From Bimastos eiseni (lineage: Eukaryota; Annelida; Clitellata; Crassiclitellata; Lumbricidae), in the NCBI GenBank assembly GCA_959347315.1, contig OY365815.1, positions 11,790,459 through 11,854,458 on the forward strand: 64,000 nucleotides of DNA. The letters are read 5' to 3'. Made by a program: the position numbers and the translations under genes. The notes under the pieces are model-generated. The model saw nothing but the letters and a program-made list of their open reading frames with translations. It made no database searches and had not been told where the DNA came from. This document shows positions 39,184-53,096 of this stretch, one piece after another (within the stretch, counting starts at the first letter, position 1; each line of letters opens with the position of its first letter).

Positions 39184-42100
39184 TGTCTCTCTCTCTGTCT
39201 CTCTCTCTCTCTCCTACCCACTCCGCGATCCTCCGTCCTTCTCACCAGTCAGTTCATTCCTGGGTCCGTTTCCTCCCGCCACAACCCCTTCTCCTGAACA
39301 GCGCGGGTCGTGTATGACGCCTGCTTCTTGCGTAGAAAATGAACCGCTCACTAAACGTTTTATAATGCAGAAGATGATCAACGTTGTGAAAGTATTGTGG
39401 ATTATTAAGTATATCTGTTGGTTTAGATGGAGTTTCATATTATAATGTTTACAGGGCTGTTAAACATACCAAATTCGCAGATGATTTATTGGACTGGAGC
39501 GAATGATCTCGATCAGAACAAAGGCTGGCAATGGAGCGACGGATCTCCGTTCTTCTACCTTCACTGGAATAGCGGTCTGTGTTCCAGATGGGAAACAAAT
39601 CAGCAGATCAAATCAATCAGTTCATTAATTATTCAATTAGGATAACAAATGCGCTTTTGTGAGTTAGGCCTACTCGAAGGTGTTATAGTGATTGTGTACA
39701 CATGCATACTTGCAGACATGCATGCATGTGGGTAAAAATGCAAACAGAAACACATTGATAGAACTAAACACATGACGTCAGTCACTGATCTACATCCTTT
39801 TCTGAAGTTAACACTGAAGAGCGTTTCCGGTTGTTTAATTTCCTGACTCTGAGAATGCATCTCTGTCTGAGGTGTGTCTCTCTGTGTGTTTATCTTAACC
39901 TCTCTCTCTTTATATTTCGCTGTCTCTGTCTCTCTCTGTGTCTCTGTCTATCTGTCTGCCGGTCTGTCTGCCTCTCTCTCAAATTCTCTCTCTTTGCCCT
40001 GCTCTCTCTTTGTCCCTCTGTTTGTGTTTCTGTCTCTCCTTTTTGTCTCAGTCTGTCTTTGTTTTTCTCTCACTTTGTCTCTCTGTTTCTGTCTGTCCGC
40101 CTGCCGGCCTGTCTGTCTTTCTCGCGCTCTGTCGATCTCTTACTTTATCTCTCTCGTTGCCTTTCTATCTCTTTGTCTCTCTCTTTCTGTCTCTGTCTAT
40201 CTCTCTCTCTCTCTTTGTGTGTGTGTGTGTGTGCATCTCTTACAATCTATCACTCTCTTCGTCATAAATTAGTCACGATCTCCAGTGCTTCTTTCCAGGT
40301 GAGCCAAACAACGCTGGTGGCATAGAATGGTGCGTTGAGTTGTCCGTTTACGCTGAGGGCAACTGGAACGACAATGCCTGCGACGCTTTATTCGGATACG
40401 TCTGTAAAAAGGCGGCAACTACGGCCACTCCTATGCCAAGCGTGGAACCAACAAAGCCTCCAGGTAGATTAACATATCACACTGCCCCGACATGGTCTAG
40501 ATTCTGACCTGACACCGAATATCACCCAGGTATTGAACCCTAGTCCTCCTGATACTCGTGCCAGTGTTTTACGGTTCAACCATCTGCTCCTGTTTCTATA
40601 GACTCTGTTCGTGTTAGACTACTACGTAATTTTCGTTATCATTATTTGCTCTGTTCTTAAGACTAATTAAATACACCTCAGTGCAAATGTAGTTTAGTGT
40701 AAGCCTACATTGATAAAATATGACTTAGACCTAACTGAAGTCTATTTCAAGCATGATGATGATGACGATGATGATGAGTTCTCTGCAAGAAGGCGAGTCC
40801 TTTGGCTTTATGCAACCCGTGGATGAGGTGAGTGAGAGGTGGTTGCCCGTTGCCTTCCTCAGGGACAATTTTGGGTGAGCAACTTGTCCAAGGTCGCTAC
40901 GCAGTAACTTAAGGTGGGTTCGAACCTGCGACCCTTCGGTTGCAAGACACAGAATATACCGCCACGCCACTACGTCCCATTATTTCAAGCACGACTATGG
41001 AATTCAAGTGCTCTAACGCCAATCCTAAACTCTTTAAAGTCTACTTGCTCACGGGGTGGAAAGGTCGTTTGACGGCGCTGCTCACACGACGTCAAATGCA
41101 GCAACTGGACATCATGTGAAAATAAATATTCACCAGGAAACACTTATTTCTGTGACGTGTGTTTGACGTAAATTTTTGTGTTTGAAGTGAAGTGTGACGC
41201 ACCTCAGCCTCTGGTGTCCGGATATCACTACATCCGGGACATCGGATTAACAGCCTCGACCTACAGGGACGGTCGTCTGCCGAAATACAGTCGACTCTAC
41301 CACAATGCAACTGGTAGAACCACCAATTCAAAATGTCACCGACCACCCACTTACATCGCCACTATCACCATCTCATAGCGCATCATGAATACTGTTATGT
41401 GATATATATTATATAAGCCTATTTAAATTACTTAATATAATGTATATCAAAATAATTAAATACAACTGTCTCGTGGACAACGAATTTATATTTAGGCCTA
41501 TACAACGAATCATATTGTCTATACGTAATTCGCTGTCAGCAAGACAATTGTAATTTAATGTGATGCAATCAGGCGTATCATAATGCCTTCGTCTTCGGAG
41601 TAATATGATGTAATCTTATGACGACGACAACGATGACTTTGACGACAATGATGACGACGATAACGACGTCATGCAGCGCAGAATATACCGTTTATAAAGC
41701 ACTGTTGTCAAGCGTAGGTGTTGTAGTTAGGGTGTGGGCGAAATCTATGAGCATATGCGCATTTTCATTGCGAGATAATCATCATTCATGGTATACAACA
41801 AATGTTGAAAGCACCATGACATTTTGACGATTGCATGTGTGCGACAGAATCCGTTGGAGGCAGTTGGACTGCAGGTGATGGTGACACTAAGTCGTGGATA
41901 GGGGCTATGTTCACCCACTACGTCACCCTCATGGGGATCGTGACCCAGGGGGCAGGTGACAACCAGGAATGGGTAATCGACTTCACCCTCATGTATCGAC
42001 TCCAGTACGGAAACTTCTACGAATACGTTCGAGATGTAAACGGCACAACAAGGGCAAGTATCCTATTGCATAGACCCAACACTTCATACCCTGTAAAAAC

Positions 42101-42207
42101 GGTGCCCACTATTGCATCGCAGGAACGCCTTCATTTGAGCCATGAAACAAAAACAAATTGCAATAAATCTCTTCATCGTGATCACCACCATCGTCGTCGT
42201 CATCATC

Positions 42208-42267
<60 letters not shown>

Positions 42268-43092
42268 GTCATCGTCATCGTCATCGTCGTCGTCGTCATC
42301 ATCATTGTCATCGTCATTGTTCCTTTGATCATTGTGATTACGTATAATTGGAGTATGATTTTATAATAATTTATTAATGTTCTTGCAAGTGTTCTTTTCG
42401 TTCTGTTGATTGTCTTGATCTTCTTGCGCCTATAAGACTAAGACTGGCCTGACCCAACACCGGGTGTTTGCTTTTGTGGGTCCATCTGACTAGAATGACT
42501 GGATTATCTCTACCGGCTTCTCGCTCTTTAAAGACGTTTCTTTTCACCGGAGTTTCTGTGCTGAGAGCGCTACTGAATAGTTTTTCTGAGAGAGGCGCTA
42601 TATAAATCTAAAGATGCGATAATATATTACATGTAAATTATATCATTGCATGCCGCGTCGAATTTGGTTGATTTGCAATGGATCTGATATCGGATGAAAC
42701 CATAATAATTAGATGATGCTAGATTAGATAATCAGATGATATTAGGTCAGATGAAATTGAGTCAAATGAGATTCCATTTGATCAGATTATCATCGATCGT
42801 GGTTTTGATTTAGGTGTTTGGAGGTAATACAGATGCCAGTACTACGAAGGAGAACTTGTTCGATGGACCGATCCTGGCTCACGCTGTTAGGATTTACCCA
42901 TCCCAATACAATGGCGCCATCTCTATGCGATTTGAGCTACTCGGCTGCATCTATGGTATACATAGTATATCACGGTCATCGTCGTCGTCGTCGTCGTCAT
43001 CATCATCACCATCATCATCATCATCGCCATCGTCATCGTCGTCGTCATCGTCATCGTCGTCGTCGTCATCATCATCATCATCATCATCCTCG

Positions 43093-43134
<42 letters not shown>

Positions 43135-46100
43135 CCACCATCATCACCATCATCACCATCATCACCATCACCATCATCATCATCATCATCATAATCAGCA
43201 TCATCATCACTTCATTATCATCATGATCGTCGTCGTCGTAACCATCATCAGCATCATCATCATCATCTTTATCATCATCATTATCGTTATCAAAATAATC
43301 ATTATTTATGTCATCATATTTATCGTTAGTTTGATCCATTGTAGAAGTAATCTCCCAGGAAAAATTGTGTTTAGTAATAAAAACATTCTGCAAGGAATCA
43401 GGCCTCTTCCCAGGTTTCACGATTTTCCGATAATGCATATGGCCCTACCTAGAGGGTTATTACCCATTCTGGGTCCCATTTTGTTGCTTATGATGGATAA
43501 TAGATAAGTTAGTACTGTTTTTGTTTAAGTAGCTTCAATATAATGAATTGAACTGAATAAGTATAACTATGTCTGCATTTGTGTGCGTATGTGTATATGC
43601 TTCTATGTATTGTATATGTTTGCATGTGTAATGTATATTGAATAAGCGCAATTCTGCTTAATTTGTGTGTGCGGCTGTGCGGGTAGCTATGCATGTATGT
43701 ATGTCTATGCATCATTAGACTTAGTATTGCACAATTAACTATCTCTCAGAAGTGATGTGCAGAGATGAGATGTTACACCTGATAAACCATTGATAATCTT
43801 TTTGTGACAGAGACGTGTGTAGCGCATGCGTTGGTATCTGGTGAGTCAATGGTTCCGGATGAGCGGATGACAGCCTCCGGGTCTTGGGATGATAACCACC
43901 TACCAGACAGAGCTCGCCTTCATTACGTCGGTCTACCTGGATTGGCAGGTGGTTGGGTCGCCAATGAACCGTGGACAGTCAGCCAGTGGCATCAGGTAAC
44001 TTTGTTACCTTAATTGGCTCTATACCTACTTTTGTGAGTTGGTCTGTGGTGATACGGTGAGATATATTGTGGGCTGCTATAGCGCCATTGTTAAGAGACC
44101 TCTACGCTATTAACTCGAAAGTCTTACAGCGCATAACCTAGCTCTTAGAAGAAGGAATCTGCTCGATCAAATATAAGAGTAAATTAAAACGATCTCCAGT
44201 GACAGATAAACGAGAATATGATAGTAAGACATTGAAATTAGACCAAGAATGTATATACAAAGAAGAAACAAGCCTTAATACTGAATTCACTTTAAAAGAT
44301 CATTGGACGCAACAGCGATTCAGATAGGACGAATGTTTCCAACCAGAACGCTCACTCTTGATCTCCCAGGGTTTATTATCGAACTTTATGCGTTTGGGTT
44401 GGTCACGTGGTTACAGCCTCAAATCTCTGGTGCAAGATAGTGAGATTGTTACCAATATTAAGCGTATGCGGATATAAAAGACAACTGACACTAAATGACT
44501 ACGAAGGAGAAATTGTTCGGTCCCAACTGTTCCTAGTTAATATTTTATCCCCAAGGAATCTTTGATCTCTCAGGGATTATTATCATATCCCCGGAGGTAC
44601 ATATATATATTCCCCAGAATTGATTCGGCGATGAAGTTGAAGGGTATTTGGGTAGATTGCCAGATTTTGCGGATCAAGATCTGGCAAATAAAATCAGAAA
44701 TATCAAAAATTATTGCTGATATTATTGTTATTTTTTTGGCTGCTGCTATTGTTCGGTGTTGATATTGTTCCCACTGATATTTCATTTTAACGTCATTATA
44801 TTGGTTGAGTTTGAGCACTTAATCTATTCCATATTTCTTTTTGCCTTTTGATCTACTGCATTTACAAGTGCCTGTGATTTTCATCCTTTCACGTTTGTCT
44901 ACGATTTATTAATTTCTTATATTGCTGATCTTTTCAATCCTATAAGGTTGAGTTTGACACTCTGATGACAATCTACGCAATTCAGACGAAGGGTCGTGAG
45001 GACTATCCGCAGTGGATCACCAAGTATAAGCTGCTCTACACCAACGACCGAGCTGTGTGGGAAACTTATCAAGAACCATACGGTGTTGACAAGGTATACT
45101 ATTATGCCGTGTTACCGAATTATTTTTTTAGTCTTAATAGCCTATATAGTCTCTCCTATAATCCATTAAATAAAGTAGAATTCATGGAATGGAATGGTGA
45201 AGGGTAGAGTGAGGGAGAGCAGGGTAAAGTAGAACAAAGTAGAATCGAGCTGGGTGAAGTTACTGGAGTTGAATAAACTAGAGAAAGGTTGAGTAGGGCA
45301 AGTTAGTCTGGTATAGGGGAAAGCAAGTAGAGCATAGTTTTGCCAAGGTAGTGTATATAGGGGAGAGTAGATTTATGAATAGATTTATGAGTATGTTACT
45401 GCCATCTGCTTATCTGAACTACCTCAAGCCACTTCAGGGCTAGTGCATATTATCTTCGAAATGTTAATGATTATTTTATCGGCCTATCTTTCCTCGTACA
45501 AACAAACGTAAATGCTCGATTGCATAAAACGGTCCCATGGCCTGGAATTGCCTATCACTCGAGATACGGTATATACCTCTATGAAACGTTTAAATATCAA
45601 CTCAGTCAGCACCTATTGGCCCACTCTGCACAAAGTGTCTATATCTTTACTAACTGTTCGGTCTGTATAATTTATATTAATTAACTAGTTAATATGTATG
45701 TATTATATATATATATGGAACCAATTCTCTGTGAACAATATATATATAATATATATATATATTATATATATATTGTTCACAGAGAATTGGTTACCAACAT
45801 TTGTATAAAGATTGTGGAACAATAAAAAAAGCTGTGGTTATGGTTATAGTTATAGAGTAGGTAAATATACGTTAGAATATAGCTTAGAGTAGTGTAGAAT
45901 TGAATGCAATACGATGGTAGGTTATGCTAAAAATGCGAACAATTAATTCATTGCTTAGAATAAGATATACTGAAGTCGTTTTGTCCTAACTTCGTGTCCT
46001 TCAGATTTTGACCGGTAACACGGACCAAAATACGCTTGTCACGAACTGGTTGAACGGAAATATCTTCATGGTGAAATACGTAAGGATCAATCCACAGGAT

Positions 46101-49100
46101 TGGGTCAACGGTATCAGCATGCGCATGGATGTCCTAGGCTGTATCTCCGGTAAGTTCAACGCAGCTGACAAAATACAGTATCGTTCTCTCAAATTACATT
46201 ACACAAGGAGAGGTGCTTAAAAGAGCCTCAAGAGGCAATAGTAAGTATGTAGATACATGTTGGAAGCTATGGCAATAAATGCAAGCTCAGGCTTTTACCG
46301 TTCGGCCTATGTGGTTTCCGCCTTCGACCTGTACCCAGTCAATGACCAAAATGCAAAGGAGATAGATTTGCGATCGACACCTACTTGACGGCACCAGCAT
46401 CCAAGCGAGAGAGAGAGACCAGCAATGCCAGAGTTGGCGAAATCGAGCTGTGGCACGATTACAACAATCTGAAGTTCAACTCAACTAAGTCGAGGTAATT
46501 GTTGTACAAGAGACGATCTATGAGAGTTGTCCTTCCTACGCCTCTTCAAGAAATGGCACGAGTTGACTCCATGCTCGTTCTTGGAGTTCTCATCAGCAGC
46601 GACTTTAAGGCGTCAATTCACGACGATCGTCTCCTAAGGATGAATACCAACTCCATTCGTACTCTAATTAATACTGCGTCTCCACGGTCTCCCACAAGAT
46701 GCCTTATATACGGAGTGGCCAAAGCCACATCACATCCCGTCTACTCTACGCTTCTCCATCCTGCTGAGAGATGGCTTCTTCTGCTGATAGACTGAAACGC
46801 GGAAGCTTCCTCAATTAAGCGAATAACTTTGGCTGTCTTTCAACCGGGCAGTTAACAAAGGAGGCAACGGTTGATGATGCGAAGATGCGCAGAGACATCT
46901 GTTGCGTGCAGCAACCTACAACGATAATCTCTTTCTCCTCATTTGTTACGTCTAAATTTACTACTCAATAATTATAACCTCACACCTAAAGGCCCCACAA
47001 TTTCAAATTGCCAGATAAAGATGCCACTTATTATATCTCAAAGGGTTCCATACAAACGTGGACCTCTTAATTTCTTTAATTTTATTGTCATCCTAATACC
47101 TCTGTTAATTGTTAATAATAACAATAATAATGGCGATAATAATATATATCGGTTGACAATCTAACCCATTAAGCGAATATACGTGTTGGACCATTTGTAA
47201 ATGACTGATTGGTTTCAGATTGGTATGGTTGCACGGACGTTGCTCTAGTCACCGGCGAAAACAGTTACGTTCCCAACAGTCGTCTGACTGCATCTTCGTC
47301 ACTCAATACAGGCACTGGACCCCCTCAGTCGCGACTCCACACCGAGGCGCAGGGAGAGACCGCCGGGGCATGGGTACCCTTAGTCAACGACGCCCTACAG
47401 TGGATACAGGTATGTGACGGGTTTCACTCTCGCCAGCTCTCTCTTCTGGATGACGAGATTACCGCCGGTTCTTTCCTTAATCACCAAGCTCAGCAACACG
47501 ACACACTGGATGGTTTTAACATGTATATTTAATGGTAGATATACACACCACTCATCCTATCTACACTTACTAGAGTTATTAGTGTCCTTTAGAAATGTTT
47601 CCCTGGTTTACGTTTGAGACGGGGTTCCCCAACTACGTTGATTACCCTTATCGTCAGAACGACCTAACGTCTCCCCCAGTTCCGAAACAAGTCCCTGTTC
47701 CTTCGCTTGCTACACTATAAGAACCCTTCTAGAGGTGATTTCCTTCGCCCTCCCAAACGCAAAACCCGTATCTCTAATGGACGACAGATCGCCTGCTGAA
47801 ACTATTACTAAACCGGGTTGGTCGGATCTTAATGTCCCTAGCACAACGTCAATCACTTGGGGCGTAAAGTTGATGTTTGACTAGCGGCTGTCATGGCTGG
47901 GCCTTGTTAGTGTCATATACAGGCAATAGGTTCCAGGGATTGCGCTATATCATTTAGTTATACCGCCTAATAGGTTTGCGCCGTTCGTATCGGAATTGTC
48001 TCTTATTGTTGATAAGTGTCAACAAGCCGGTCCAGACCAGATCTTCATCTGGTTTATGAATTTCTGGTCCGTGGGTCGCAGAGATGGGAGGTGCAGGCGG
48101 CTCTAACGTCTGCCTCGAGGTGTCGGGTTTCGTTGCTTGACATTCCGTTGATCTTTGCAAATTTCTCACCGTCTGTATTGAGACCGTCTGCTCTGGCGAA
48201 ACCCATTGATGTCTCCCCTCTCAGGTGTTAGGTAGACACATCTCCATTCGTAGTCCTTCCAATCGCCTCTGCTGTCGGTCGATGACTTTTATATAGCACC
48301 ATCGTCCAGAGTTTCGCCCGTGACAAGGTAGGCGAGGTCAGCTACGTAAAAGCGCTAGAACAGGATCAGAATGGGAGCTGCTCAGGAAACACATTTTCAC
48401 TCGCAGATCTTTAGATTTGTCCGCAGCCTTTCACAGGGCTGTTGAATCGCTGTAAAGAGTAAGTTGCATTCATACACACAGTTACATATTTCTTCTTCTT
48501 CTTTTTGTTATCATTTTTGTGTTTTCCCCATCTCCTCTTCCTCCTTCGCCTCCTCCTCCTCTTCCTCGTCGTCCAAGGTCCTCCTCTTTCTTCTCCTCTT
48601 CCTTCTCCTCCTCCTCTTCCTCTTCCATCTCTTCCTCCTCATCCTCCTCATCCAAGGTCCTCCCCATCCTTCTCCTCCTTCATCTCCTCTTCCTCTTCAT
48701 CCAAAGTTTTCTTGCACTCTTCTTAGAATTCTTTCGCTTCACATTTTTCTTTTTGTATTCTTCTTATTCGCATTCTTGTAATTCTTTGTCTTTGCATGTT
48801 ACCACTTAGCATATTTTCTTCTTTACATTCTTCTTCTTTGCCCTCTTCTCGTTCGTATTCTTCTTATCATTCTTCTAATTCTTTGTCTTTGCATTCTTCT
48901 TCTTCTTCTCATTCTACTCCTTCACTATCCTCATCTTTGCATTCTTCTTAGCATTCTTCTTCTTCTTAGCATTCTTCTTAGCATTCTTCTTAGCATTCTT
49001 CTAAGCATTTTACTTAGCATTCTTCATTACAATCTTCTTCCTTTTGTATACATTTTCCAATCGTCGTGTGTTATATTCCGAAGGCTGACCTCGGAAAGAC

Positions 49101-50854
49101 TCAGCTGATAGTAGCTGTGGCCACACAGGGCAGACAGGACGAGGCGATGTTCGTCACAGTCTACAAGCTGAGCTACAGCAATGACATTACAGCAACATTT
49201 CCCGAATACCAGGTCAACGGAACGACGAAGGTAACATAAATGAATGGTGCACTCTTACCTTTTCCAAAAACAGTTCACGCAGTAAACGCAAATCATGTAA
49301 AATTAGCCATGCAATTGAGATTACCTTATGTGTCACCTCTAATCTCAAGTCGGTACTTGTTATTATACTGCGTTGTTATTGAAAATAAACGAAACTAACA
49401 ATTATTATTCTTAATAGCTAAGAAGTTGTATACAATAGCCAAACAACGACTAAATCACACTCGAATGCAGAAGAAGAAAATTTGCAAATAATCCTCACAA
49501 TATCCTGCCTAAAAAAAGTCAACTGAAAGTGTGCGACGTCAGAAAAATAAAACTAAAGTGATGAATTAAGGAATCGACGAAGACGACTGAGGCAACGCAG
49601 TGCAGGCCTTCTTACATACTTACACCTTTACAGATAATATAAAGCAATGAATGAATAAAGTGAATCATATTTATATTTACCTTTCAATTTCTCTCTTTTT
49701 CAGCTATTTTCGGGAAACTGGGATCAGCATTTCGTGCACAAGTCGTACATTGACCCGTCATTCGAAGCACGATACGTAAGACTACACCCGGTGGAATGGA
49801 ACACTTCGATCGCTCTTCGATGGGAGATCTACGCATGCGCAGGCAATTAGACTCATCCATTTTTAGCTCTGTAATAATTTATCTTCGCCGCCATCTTCGC
49901 TGATTGAGAATAAGCGGCCCTGATTAAGTGAGATTACTGTCTCTTATTACCTGGAATAACAAGGTTTCAAGTGGTTGGATTCAAGCATAACAGAGCATCT
50001 GTGTGAATAGATCTATAGCGATAAACTATTATCTCACATCAATGATTATCTGAAATCGACCTTACCGCATACACTCCCTAATAATTATGAACCAATTTAT
50101 TAGGTTCTGGGTTAAAATGTGTTGGTCCTTATAAATGGAGCAGACTTCCTGTTCAAAATACAATGTTCGGCCAATATTTGTCACTTTAAACAAAGATTGC
50201 GCAACCACTTGATGGCATCGTTTGCAATCTGTTGCTAAACTTAAGAACGTCTTTCATTATTCATACCTTAACATCCTTCTTAGGCCACATATCCGAACGC
50301 TGATACATTGAGCTCGCCATTATTCGAAAAGTTTTACGAAACCAGCATCAGAAGCAGTTGCTAGTAGCTATAGTAGTTCTGGGCTTTTAATAATCGAGCA
50401 ACACTAACAGTGGACAACAATTGTCAAGTTTGTACAATACAAGCGTGAATTGGTCGATACTGTGTTGTATACAGGCTGGGCAATATCAACTGAGGTTGGC
50501 TGTTACAAAGACGTCGTCGAAGACCGAGATCTTAATGGAGCAAGTATTATGAACACACCAGAAGGCATGACGCAAAGCAACTGCGTCAATTTCTGTTACG
50601 ATCAGGTTGTTCAACAAATATACTTTTTATTAGTTATTAATAATATTAGTAGCAGTACTGCTAATGGTAATACTGTTGCGATAATATTATCATTATCATT
50701 ATCATTATTATTTTTTTAAAATTTATTTATTTTTATTATCATATTTATTTGTGAATCAATGGACATGGATACAGACTCATTAGTTCGTTATTAAAATTAC
50801 GTTAGGGTCAATCAGTTTCTGGTCTCACTATAATTATATCCATTCAGACAATAC

Positions 50855-50885
<31 letters not shown>

Positions 50886-50891
50886 GTTGTT

Positions 50892-50949
<58 letters not shown>

Positions 50950-53045
50950 TTATTATTTTATTATGCTGTTATCGCCCATGTGGGCGAGCTAAGTGAGTGA
51001 TGGCAATGTCCCGAAGAGGCAGGCGGCGTTCCCACGCTAAAGAACAACCGAGATACGTTGGAACAGAAATGACGTCTCCATTGGATCGTGGGTTGCAGCA
51101 CTCGTTCGACTACCCAACTCTGAGATGAACTGCAGTCCTTCACTGCTCCAAGCGCCGCCGGATTCCAAGGAGAGGGCTACGAAGTCGTGGGTGTTGGTTA
51201 TGGTCGAATACTTGGCCCTCTTCGTCTTAGCTGCGCGTTCGGCTGCTTTGCCAGCTCTGATAGATGTGTCGGCAAGACGTGACTTGGCGTAGGTGTCGGG
51301 CACTGTCACATCCCATGCCAGACATCGACCACGTGTCCAAGGAATGAGCGTGACGCCGTCCGGTCGCTTTCCTCTTCTCTTGCTATTTATTATTATTATT
51401 ATTATTATTACTATTATTATTATTATTATTTTTGAAATTATTATAATTATTAATATTATTATTATTATTATTGTTATTGTTATTGTAACGGAACGGGGCC
51501 TATTCGACAGTGACCAGGATGACGACTTGCAGCCCCGTCCGATATGGGGGGTAGTTCGAGTTGAAGTCCGCTGAGTAAGGCTTCAGTGGTTTGCTGAAGA
51601 CTAACCATTTAAGGTTTAAATTGATCCTTTCTGGATGACGCTTGGAATAAGACACGCTTGTTCGATAACCCTCGTTAAATGTAAAACGGAAAGCAAATAC
51701 TTCTGTAGCGCCTATTTGGAAATAGTCCGTACATCTCACTCCCTCAATATGCCCTACGTCGATAACTAACGAGTTACTGCAACGCTACGTCAATGGCTGA
51801 TGGCGACTATAGCAAATATACGACGATATATCCACGACGACTATATCCACGACAACTATATCAACGACAACTATATCCACGACGACTATATCCACGACAA
51901 CTATATCTACGACGACTATATCCACGACAACTATATCTACGACGACTATACCAACGACGACTATATCTACGACGACTATATCTACGACGACTATATCCAC
52001 GACAACTATATCCACGACGACTATATCCACGACAACTATATCCACGACGACTATATCCACGACAACTATATTCACGACGACTATATCCACGACAACTATA
52101 TCTACGACGACTATATCTGCGACGACTATATTCACGACAACTATATTTACGACAACTATCGCAAAGCCGCGACGACTATTCGTGCTTCTTAGGAGCCGAG
52201 ACTGCAAGGCCGAAGCCGAGTCTACAAGGCTCCCCGATGACGATCTCCAAACGACGACGACGATTCGATCTTCCAGGCGACGACTCTTCTTTTATACTAA
52301 TTTGCTGTAGATAGTAGATGATACACAGTAGATAGGAGACAGTAGACAGTAGAGACTACACAGTAGATATGAGACAGTAGACAGTAGAGACTACACAGTA
52401 GATAGGAGACAGTAGAGACTACAGAGTAGATAGGAGACAGTAGACAGTAGAGACTACACAGTAGATAGTAGATAATACACAGTAGATAGGAGACAGTAGA
52501 CAGTAGAGACTACACAGTAGATATGAGACAGTAGACAGTAGAGACTACAGAGTAGATAGGAGACAGTAGACAGTAGAGACTACAGAGTAGATAGGAGACA
52601 GTAGACAGTAGAGACTACACAGTAGATAGTAGATAATACACAGTAGATAGGATACAGTAGATAGTTGATATCTACAGTAGATAGTAGATAGACTACAGTA
52701 GGTAGTAGATAAGCGTATACAGCAGGTACATACCACAGTAGAAAGAACACAGTAGACAGGTGTACACAACAGGCAGACACTACAGCAGGCAGACACTAGT
52801 TAGACCGTTACTTAAACCGTTACACGATTATTATTTCGCCTTGAAATACTTAATTCCCCAGGGACTTTGAGAATATTATATGATGGGAAATTGTCTGAAT
52901 GGTCAGGCCTCGTCATCGGGGCTTGAAGAGAAGGTACCCTTACATGCGACAAGATTCTACCTCTGAATGGTGATAGACGTTAAAAAGGAAGATTGGCTCG
53001 CGTTTGTCACCACTTCATTATTATTATTATTATTATTATTATTGC

Positions 53046-53096
<51 letters not shown>

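Noticed and set aside
51785..52314. Open frames on both strands with YIHDD, RLYPR and VVDIV repeats, resembling a repeat protein
   Set aside because: The 15-bp minisatellite keeps every frame open; there is no start context, splice support or unique flanking domain.
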